A stretch of DNA of 12,321 nucleotides from an uncultured Flavobacteriales bacterium (GTDB lineage: Bacteria; Bacteroidota; Bacteroidia; Flavobacteriales_D; Crocinitomicaceae), in contig CAIRMS010000204.1 of the NCBI GenBank assembly GCA_903879765.1, forward strand, positions 1 to 12,321. The letters run 5' to 3'. The notes beneath the pieces were generated by a model. It made no database searches. It was given only the letters and a program-made list of their open reading frames with translations, and had not been told where the DNA came from. This document shows, in pieces, positions 1 through 5,172 of the stretch (positions are counted from its first letter, which is position 1; every line of letters starts with the position of its first letter). The translations under genes were made by a program, and so were the position numbers.

Positions 1-1821
1 ATCCGTTGGATTTAATTTAAACATGTCGAGAATCGCTTGAAACTGAGCCGCTGCAAGTGCTGTTTCGCCTAGGACCTCTTTGTACAAAATTCCAGCTGTG
101 TAACGTGCCTCAATAAGTCGTTGTTCAGAAAGCGCGAAGCTAGAATCCGAAAGAGGAATGTTTTTTCTAAGCACATCGATTGTTAGTGAATCCTTTGATG
201 TTTGGTTTTGAGCGACAAGGGCAGATGAATCTTTGTCCCCTGGATTTAAAGATGGGTCGTTTACAACCATCTTCTCACTTCTTCTCCAATCATCCTCATT
301 GTCTCGTTGGCCCCAAAGCTTACGGAACTCATTGTAACCATCTTCTCTTAACTTGGGATTATTGAAAATGAATTTATTCGAATTGTTTACAGTTCCTGTT
401 GTTGTTTGATTTTGTTGAAGGGCCAATAATTTCGCTGCCTCTTGTTCCTTTCTACGTTGTTGCTCACGTTTCATTTGCTTCAACGTTTCCTTTAAGAAAT
501 CTTCACGTTGATCTTCCGTCATTTTAGCTATTCGCAGAACTGAATCTTCAAAATTTGCTGTTTCGATTGCTTTGACTAAATCAGCTAATTTCAACGCTTT
601 ATTTTTCACGTTGTCTCCATTTGGATAATCTTCACTGATGAATCTGGAACACGAGTCGTAGTATTTTTGAGCCGAAACATAGTCCTTTGTGCTAAAGGAA
701 AGGTCTCCTAATTTTTCATAAGACATCGCTTTTTGACGCTTGTTTGTTGTAGAGAAAAAGGCGGACTCTGTGAGGTAGGATTTTGCTTTTGCTTTTTCGT
801 TCCGGTTTAATTCAACCATTGCCATGGAATAATAAATCTGATCTTTGTAAGCCGCATTTTTAGCGTCCTTCAACATATGTTTGAGGTCTTTTGCTAATTT
901 CTCTCCTCCCCCAACAACGGCTCTATTCAGGCGTGCATTGAACGAAATATCAAATGGTGCGGAAGCCTTCATAGCTTTAGAAAAGCATTTTTCAGCCTCA
1001 GGTAATTGATTTGCTTGTTGGTATAATTGAGCAAGGATGAAATTCAAACGAGCTTTCTCTTTTCCATTTTTACATTTAGCAATGGCTAAAACAAGTCCAT
1101 TTACTGCTTCTTCGTAATCTTTTCGTTTAACCGAAAGGTCTGCATATGCTTTATGAATTTCAAACTGAAGACTTGTTTTCATTACAGGAGCTTCACTTTT
1201 TTCCTTCTTTTGAATGAACGGTATGTAATCCTTAAACGTTTTTTTCTTTTGTTCTTGTGCGACTTCGTTTAATCCCTCTAGAATCAATTTAGCATCCGCA
1301 AATTTTTGTTGTTCGATGAAAATTTTGGCCACCCATAATTCAGCGGTATAGGTTGACGGATCCTTCACAAAAAATCGTTTGACAAATTGAAAGTTACTTA
1401 GTGCTCGGTCGTAGTCTCTTCTGTAAAAAAATGCTTGCCCAACGGTTAGCCAATTCTCATCGATCCATGAATTGTATTCCGCTTGTTTATAAAACATGTT
1501 CTCAGCGCTCGGCATACTGTGATTCAAAATCACTTTAGAACATTTAGCAACGGCAGTATCAATGGCGGGCAACATTCCTTTCACTTCCGTTTCGTTCGGC
1601 AAGGGATTTATGGGTAAAATCCCGTAAAAATCATCTTTTCTACTTCCGTAATAGGTTTTTAACGAAATACGAAGTAATTCTTGCGCATTGAAATGTCCGT
1701 TAAAACGAGCCGTTGTTGAATGATACGTCCGATTTACAAACGTATTGCTCTCTGTAGAGCAAGCCCCAACTAAAATTAGGACTAAAATCAGAAAGGAAGT
1801 ACGTGTGTAAAATTTCATCAT
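1..1821 (-). CDS. sprE: PorW/SprE-like T9SS lipoprotein with TPR repeats (N-terminal part, gene runs off left edge)
   Basis: An open frame of 607 codons reads leftwards from an ATGATG pair at 1816-1821 and has no stop before the window edge, so the C-terminus is missing. The N-terminus is a lipoprotein signal: a basic start, a hydrophobic stretch at residues 9-19 and a lipobox V-G-A-C with the lipidated Cys at 21. The body is helical and TPR-like (clear repeats around 120-190, 225-290 and 325-400). A charged, probably coiled-coil segment at about 435-470 is followed by a block near 484-517 containing NNPKLREDGYNEFRKLWG and DDWRRSEK. I recognise that block from PorW/SprE, a periplasm-facing outer-membrane lipoprotein of the type IX secretion and gliding machinery (F. 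johnsoniae SprE, P. gingivalis PorW). Known SprE proteins are roughly 870 residues, so about a third is probably outside. The gene lies 51 bp downstream of yebC on the same strand with no SD sequence or clear promoter in the gap, so cotranscription is plausible. Either Met of the pair could be the start. Confidence 0.85.
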   Translation of the reverse strand, partial: MMKFYTRTSFLILVLILVGACSTESNTFVNRTYHSTTARFNGHFNAQELLRISLKTYYGSRKDDFYGILPINPLPNETEVKGMLPAIDTAVAKCSKVILNHSMPSAENMFYKQAEYNSWIDENWLTVGQAFFYRRDYDRALSNFQFVKRFFVKDPSTYTAELWVAKIFIEQQKFADAKLILEGLNEVAQEQKKKTFKDYIPFIQKKEKSEAPVMKTSLQFEIHKAYADLSVKRKDYEEAVNGLVLAIAKCKNGKEKARLNFILAQLYQQANQLPEAEKCFSKAMKASAPFDISFNARLNRAVVGGGEKLAKDLKHMLKDAKNAAYKDQIYYSMAMVELNRNEKAKAKSYLTESAFFSTTNKRQKAMSYEKLGDLSFSTKDYVSAQKYYDSCSRFISEDYPNGDNVKNKALKLADLVKAIETANFEDSVLRIAKMTEDQREDFLKETLKQMKREQQRRKEQEAAKLLALQQNQTTTGTVNNSNKFIFNNPKLREDGYNEFRKLWGQRDNEDDWRRSEKMVVNDPSLNPGDKDSSALVAQNQTSKDSLTIDVLRKNIPLSDSSFALSEQRLIEARYTAGILYKEVLGETALAAAQFQAILDMFKLNPTD

Positions 1822-1872
1822 AAGGAACGAGACCAGACTAATATAACTTAAAATTTTTGATTTTATTTTGTC

Positions 1873-2583
1873 TTAGGCAATATTTGTAAAGACTTGTTGA
1901 ATATCGTCGTCGTCTTCGATTTTGTCTAACATTTTTTCAATGTCGATTAATTGTTCTTCAGAAAATTCTACAGGCGTTGTTGGTATGCGTTTTAAGCTTG
2001 ATTTTTGCACTTCAATCTGCATATCTTCCAAGGCTTTTGCAATGGTGCCGAAAGCCGTGTAATCACCACTCACAATAATTAAATCATCTTCCACTTCAAT
2101 TCCTTCGCAACCGGCATCAATTAATTCTAATTCCAGCATTTCAGGATCCATTTCTGCTGTTTTTAAGATTTCAAAAACACTTTTACGGGAAAACATAAAT
2201 TCCATTGATCCGTTTGGAACCACCATTCCACCGGCTTTATTAAAGTAAGATTTAACGTTTGCAACGGTTCTTGTTGGATTATCTGTGGCACATTCGACAT
2301 AAACTAGTACACCATGTGGGCCTTTTCCTTCGTAATTGACTTCCGTAAAAGAGGCGATGTCCTTTTGAGCCGCACGTTTAATCGCTGCTTCAATATTGTC
2401 CTTCGGCATGTTTTCCGACTTCGCATTTTGAATCGCTGTTCTCAGCTTCGCGTTCGTAGCTGGATCAACCCCTCCTTCTTTGGCTGCCATCGTAATGGCT
2501 TTTCCTAATTTGGGGAAAATTTTAGACATTTTGTCCCAACGTTTTTCTTTTGCTGCTCGGCGGTATTCAAAGGCTCTTCCCAT
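1873..2583 (-). CDS. yebC: YebC/TACO1-family protein (translation factor or transcriptional regulator)
   Basis: This 236-residue protein is full length for the YebC/PmpR/TACO1 family. It begins with the family's MGRAFEYRRAAKEKRW block and has the N-terminal signatures GGVDPATNAKLRTAIQNAKSENMPKDNIE (about residues 37-65) and YEGKGPHGVLVYVECATDNPTRT (about 84-106). The C-terminal domain ends in an acidic stretch, IEDDDDIQQVFTNIA. YebC proteins were long annotated as DNA-binding regulators. The mitochondrial homologue TACO1 and more recent bacterial work point to a role at the ribosome, including at proline-rich stretches, so the biochemical role here is best left as YebC family. The start is supported by a TAnnTTTG promoter box only 17 bp upstream, which leaves no room for a longer reading frame. 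There is no SD sequence before the ATG, as expected in Bacteroidota. The downstream neighbour on the same strand is sprE. Confidence 0.95.
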   Translation of the reverse strand: MGRAFEYRRAAKEKRWDKMSKIFPKLGKAITMAAKEGGVDPATNAKLRTAIQNAKSENMPKDNIEAAIKRAAQKDIASFTEVNYEGKGPHGVLVYVECATDNPTRTVANVKSYFNKAGGMVVPNGSMEFMFSRKSVFEILKTAEMDPEMLELELIDAGCEGIEVEDDLIIVSGDYTAFGTIAKALEDMQIEVQKSSLKRIPTTPVEFSEEQLIDIEKMLDKIEDDDDIQQVFTNIA

Positions 2584-2600
2584 AATTTCAATAATTTAGG

Positions 2601-2632
2601 CAAAAATAGGGAATTCATTAGGAAATTTCAAG
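2601..2632 (-). promoter_or_regulatory. Bacteroidota-type promoter for yebC
   Basis: On the minus strand TATTTTTG (2601-2608) is an exact match to the -7 consensus TAnnTTTG used by the primary sigma factor of Bacteroidota. A CTTG at 2629-2632 matches three of four bases of the -33 TTTG element, with a 20-bp spacer, within the usual range. Transcription would start around 2594-2597, giving a leader of only about 10-15 nt before the yebC ATG. The location between divergent genes fits. No transcript data are available. Confidence 0.6.
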
Positions 2633-2654
2633 TGACTGTTGATGACTTTCGTAG

Positions 2655-2679
2655 GTTTCCATCAAGGAAATAGTTCCTT
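2655..2679. repeat. Overlapping inverted repeats (two mutually exclusive hairpins)
   Basis: In the 146-bp gap between divergent yebC and the T9SS-client gene, AAGGAA (2664-2669) and TTCCTT (2674-2679) form a perfect 6-bp stem with a 4-nt loop. The same GGAAA (2666-2670) can instead pair with TTTCC (2656-2660) across a 5-nt loop, so only one hairpin can form at a time. The element lies about 50-75 bp before the T9SS-client start. It could be an operator or a leader structure, but it is short and could be chance. The rest of this gap holds the yebC promoter and nothing else I can support. Confidence 0.3.
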
Positions 2680-2729
2680 CGCATAGAAGATTGAAATTAT
2701 ATGTCTAATTTTACTTTAAACTCAGAAGT

Positions 2730-3623
2730 ATGAAAACTCCTATTCTTTTGTTATTTCTACTTTTTTCCATGTCATTTCAGGCACAAAATTGGTCCCCAGC
2801 AGGAGCGAATTGGAAATATTCGTATAGTGGATTTTTTCCTGGATACGTGGATATTTTATATTCCGGCGATACGGTAATTGAAGGTCAATCGGCAAAAATA
2901 CTCTCTAAAACATTTCATGGAATAGATTGGAGCATGACAGTGGTGAGTAACAACATCGGAAAAGAATATACCTACGAAAACAATGGTGTAATTTACCTGC
3001 GTTATCAAAATCAATGGGATACACTATACCATTTCAATGCACAGATTGGTGAACACTGGAGAATGGCAAAGCAACCCTTTACGAGTGTTTGTCCTGATAA
3101 TAGCCGTTTAAAAGTCCTAGCGACTGGTAATAAAACCATTAATAACGAGACAAGAAAATACGTTGTTGTTGATTTTTGTCATCCAGACTTAAGCTCGTTG
3201 GGCTGGGGTCAAGATACGATCGTTGAAAATATTGGGTTCATTGGTTCCTATTTCCTTCCCTATGATCAGTTTGACGGAGCAGTAGATGGGAATGAAGGCG
3301 GCCCTTTTCGCTGTTATTCACATGATAACTTTTCCACCTATGCACCACATTTTTCAGGGGCCTGTGATTACATTGTTGGCGTGGATGAGTTAACGAACTC
3401 ATTTACCGTTTATCCAAATCCAGTTCAAGATGAAATTCACTTATCACAAGATTGCGTGACACGTTTTAGTCAATACTCCATCTATTCATTGGATGGAAAA
3501 ATTCAGCAATCTGGACCATTAACCCAAACGATAAGCCTGCATGAATTGACGAGTGGAAATTACTTAGTAGAAATTGCGAATGAAAGTCAAAAGCAATTTG
3601 CCAAAATCGTTAAAGTAGACTAA
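2730..3623 (+). CDS. Secreted protein of unknown function with T9SS type A sorting domain
   Basis: The 297-residue product has a Sec signal peptide (residues 1 to about 18, a run of Leu/Phe ending near SFQAQ) and a C-terminal T9SS type A sorting domain from about residue 218. That domain opens with FTVYPNPVQDEIHL, contains IYSLDGKI and ends in GNYLVEIANESQKQFAKIVKVD, the typical pattern of the type A domain that directs cargo through the type IX secretion system for surface attachment or release. The middle (about 20-215) begins WSPAGANWKYSYSGFFPGY and is rich in aromatic and Gly residues, with four Cys (121, 150, 195, 212) that could form disulfides. I do not recognise a catalytic domain. 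Similar short proteins with an N-terminal NWKYSY-like segment are common in Flavobacteriia and lack an assigned function. The stop codon overlaps that of convergent engB (shared CTAA at 3620-3623). No SD sequence and no convincing -33/-7 pair precede the start. Confidence 0.9.
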   Translation: MKTPILLLFLLFSMSFQAQNWSPAGANWKYSYSGFFPGYVDILYSGDTVIEGQSAKILSKTFHGIDWSMTVVSNNIGKEYTYENNGVIYLRYQNQWDTLYHFNAQIGEHWRMAKQPFTSVCPDNSRLKVLATGNKTINNETRKYVVVDFCHPDLSSLGWGQDTIVENIGFIGSYFLPYDQFDGAVDGNEGGPFRCYSHDNFSTYAPHFSGACDYIVGVDELTNSFTVYPNPVQDEIHLSQDCVTRFSQYSIYSLDGKIQQSGPLTQTISLHELTSGNYLVEIANESQKQFAKIVKVD

Positions 3624-4210
3624 ACAAGGATTTGTCCGATGTAGTTTAATATGGGTTCTTTACCGAATCCTGAAGTAGCAGACGTCGTGAATACGGGTGG
3701 AAGTTCTTCCCAGTATTTCAACATTTCTTTTTTGTATTTCGCTAGATTTTTCTGAAGTGCCGAACTTGATATTTTGTCTATCTTCGTAAAGACCATCGAA
3801 AAAGGTAAATTTTTCTCTCCACACCAATTCATAAACTCTAAATCAATTTTTTGCGGTTCAAGGCGCGCATCTAACAATACAAAGATATTTTCCAGCTCTT
3901 TGCGTTTCGTTAGGTAGTCGGAAATGAATTTCTCCCAATTGTTTCTTTTCGATTTAGAAACCTTTGCATATCCATATCCAGGCAAATCCACCAAGTACCA
4001 TTTTTCGTTAATCACAAAATGGTTGATTAGCTGGGTCTTTCCAGGGGTAGAGGATGTTTTTGCTAGGTTTTTCTTTCCGGTCAACATGTTAATCAAAGAG
4101 GATTTTCCCACATTTGATCGTCCGATAAATGCGAATTCAGGTTTGCCATCCGTTGGGCATTTTGCGATTTCCGTGTTCGAAATAAGGAACGTTGCTTCTT
4201 TAATTATCAT
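3620..4210 (-). CDS. engB: Ribosome biogenesis GTP-binding protein EngB/YihA/YsxC
   Basis: EngB is a small TrmE-Era-EngA-EngB-Septin-type GTPase needed for assembly of the large ribosomal subunit. All nucleotide-binding motifs are visible (numbering from the preferred start): G1 GRSNVGKSS at 30-38, the switch region with TSSTPGKTQ at about 52-60, G3 DLPGYGYAKV at 75-84, G4 TKID at 142-145 and G5 TSAT at about 176-179. The frame is open back to an ATG at 4226-4228 (202 residues), but I choose the ATG at 4208-4210 (196 residues). Family members typically begin close to MIIKEATF, and a perfect TAnnTTTG promoter box occupies 4215-4222, inside the longer version. The first codon then lies almost at the predicted transcription start, making the mRNA nearly leaderless. 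It overlaps the convergent T9SS-client gene by 4 bp and is divergent from the MerR gene. Confidence 0.95.
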   Translation of the reverse strand: MIIKEATFLISNTEIAKCPTDGKPEFAFIGRSNVGKSSLINMLTGKKNLAKTSSTPGKTQLINHFVINEKWYLVDLPGYGYAKVSKSKRNNWEKFISDYLTKRKELENIFVLLDARLEPQKIDLEFMNWCGEKNLPFSMVFTKIDKISSSALQKNLAKYKKEMLKYWEELPPVFTTSATSGFGKEPILNYIGQILV

Positions 4211-4214
4211 GGTG

Positions 4215-4222
4215 CAAAGGTA
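4215..4222 (-). promoter_or_regulatory. -7 promoter box for engB, implying a nearly leaderless mRNA
   Basis: TACCTTTG on the minus strand matches TAnnTTTG exactly and ends 4 bp before the preferred engB ATG (4208-4210). Transcripts from such boxes start a few bases downstream, so the RNA would begin at or within a few nucleotides of that ATG. The -33 element is weak: only ATG, not TTG, lies 19 bp upstream. The box lies inside the longer reading frame, which argues against the upstream ATG at 4226-4228. Confidence 0.5.
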
Positions 4223-4252
4223 CTTCAATAAAAATATTTTACATTATACTGA

Positions 4253-4263
4253 ACAAAGTTTGT
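4253..4263. repeat. Small palindrome between engB and the MerR gene (possible operator)
   Basis: ACAAA-G-TTTGT is a perfect 5+1+5 inverted repeat in the 83-bp divergent gap, 30 bp before the MerR start codon. MerR-type regulators often bind their own promoter region, so this is a candidate autoregulatory site. Its right arm TTTG (4259-4262) could also act as a -33 element for the MerR gene, with the poor -7 candidate TATCTAGA at 4281-4288. Both readings are weak. Confidence 0.25.
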
Positions 4264-4293
4264 GTTTTCATGTTAAGAGGTATCTAGATAGCC

Positions 4294-5166
4294 ATGGCAG
4301 ATTATAAAATTAAAGACATTGAAATCCTTACAGGGATAAAAGCACATACGATTCGTATTTGGGAGAAACGTTATGGGATATTGAATCCTGAGCGGACAGA
4401 AACACAAATCAGAACGTATAGTGACCGAGATTTGTCTTATTTATTGAATATTAGCCTTCTGAATAAAAACGGTCACAAAATTTCTCGCATTGCAGAATTC
4501 GAGAAGGACGAAATCAACCGTTTAGTTTGGGAGATTAAAATGAGTCGAAACATTGATTTCACAGAAGAGAAATTGATCTTGGCTTTACTCAATACCGACG
4601 AACAGTTATTCACGGAAACATTGCAAATTGTCATAGACGAGAAAGGCTTAGCTCGAACGTTTAGCGAAGACCTCATCCCCTTTTTAGATCGTATTGGTGT
4701 TATGTGGTTGGTGAATAGCATAAGTGCCGCGCAAGAACATTTTATTTCCAACCTGATTCGTCAGAAAATCATCTCTGAAATCGATAAACAAGAGATTCCG
4801 AGTGATAAATCCAATCCAATAATGCTGTACCTACCTGAGCACGATTGGCATGAAATCGGTTTGTTATTCTACCAATATTTATTGAGAAGCAAAGGATTTC
4901 ATACGGTTTATTTGGGTCAAAGCCTACCGTACGATTCCTTATTAGATTGCATACAGCGCATTCAACCGAAAGCCATTATTAGTAGTTGGTTAACATCAAT
5001 TGATAAAGCATTTTTGATTTCTTATTTTAAGCAATTAAAACAAGATGCTCCAAATTCCCAGTTATTTGCTGGAGGAGCTCAAATTAATCTACATACCCTT
5101 GAACTACAAGGGTATGTAACAGAAATTAAAAACTCTGAGTCGCTCCTTTCACATTTCGTTAGCTAA
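4294..5166 (+). CDS. MerR-family regulator with CarH/LitR-like cobalamin-binding sensor domain
   Basis: This 290-residue protein has three parts. Residues 4-72 are a MerR winged-helix DNA-binding domain (YKIKDIEILTGIKAHTIRIWEKRYGIL, then RTYSDRDLSYL). Residues about 85-165 form a helical cap with the motif W138-x9-E148-H149 known from CarH/LitR photoreceptors. Residues about 174-290 are a Rossmann-like B12-binding domain with the D184-x-H186-x-x-G189 motif whose His binds cobalt, plus GG at 260-261. In the characterised family adenosylcobalamin stabilises a DNA-binding tetramer in the dark and light breaks it, usually derepressing carotenoid genes. No carotenoid genes are visible here. One difference stands out: in Thermus CarH the residue after the motif Trp is His132, the upper cobalt ligand in the light state, and here it is Leu139. 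The gene is divergent from engB. Its end overlaps convergent leuS by 8 bp inside a 20-bp palindrome. Possible targets include its own promoter. Confidence 0.9.
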   Translation: MADYKIKDIEILTGIKAHTIRIWEKRYGILNPERTETQIRTYSDRDLSYLLNISLLNKNGHKISRIAEFEKDEINRLVWEIKMSRNIDFTEEKLILALLNTDEQLFTETLQIVIDEKGLARTFSEDLIPFLDRIGVMWLVNSISAAQEHFISNLIRQKIISEIDKQEIPSDKSNPIMLYLPEHDWHEIGLLFYQYLLRSKGFHTVYLGQSLPYDSLLDCIQRIQPKAIISSWLTSIDKAFLISYFKQLKQDAPNSQLFAGGAQINLHTLELQGYVTEIKNSESLLSHFVS

Positions 5167-5172
5167 CGAAAT
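5153..5172. repeat. Perfect 20-bp palindrome covering both convergent stop codons
   Basis: The half-site ATTTCGTTAG is followed directly by its exact complement. The MerR stop (5164-5166) and the leuS stop (5159-5161 on the other strand) sit symmetrically inside it. Both genes therefore read TTC-GTT-AGC-TAA and both proteins end in Phe-Val-Ser. In either transcript it can fold into an 8-bp stem with an AGCT loop. No clear U-tract follows on either side, so a role as bidirectional terminator is possible but unproven. Confidence 0.7.

Noticed and set aside
1822..1872. AT-rich 51-bp gap between yebC and sprE as a terminator or promoter
   Set aside because: No hairpin and no TAnnTTTG match on the minus strand; it is read as a simple intergenic spacer in a probable two-gene unit.
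2706..2713. TAATTTTA as a -7 box for the T9SS-client gene
   Set aside because: One base off the consensus, but no TTG or TTTG at the expected upstream distance; such AT-rich matches are common by chance here.
3615..3655. A weak inverted repeat (TAAAC...GTTTA) around the T9SS-client/engB convergence as a terminator
   Set aside because: Only 5 bp of stem with a long loop and no U-tract; not distinguishable from chance.
4259..4288. TTTG (4259-4262) with TATCTAGA (4281-4288) as a promoter for the MerR-type gene
   Set aside because: The spacing is acceptable, but the -7 candidate lacks the conserved TTTG, so I did not list it as a promoter.
3924..4307. A 127-codon open frame on the plus strand, antisense to engB
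   Set aside because: It is fully opposite the conserved GTPase gene, has no recognisable domain, and runs through the engB promoter into the MerR start. It is a coding shadow.
4473..4751. A 92-codon open frame antisense to the MerR-type gene
   Set aside because: No family resemblance and fully contained in a gene with clear domains; typical of antisense open frames at this base composition.
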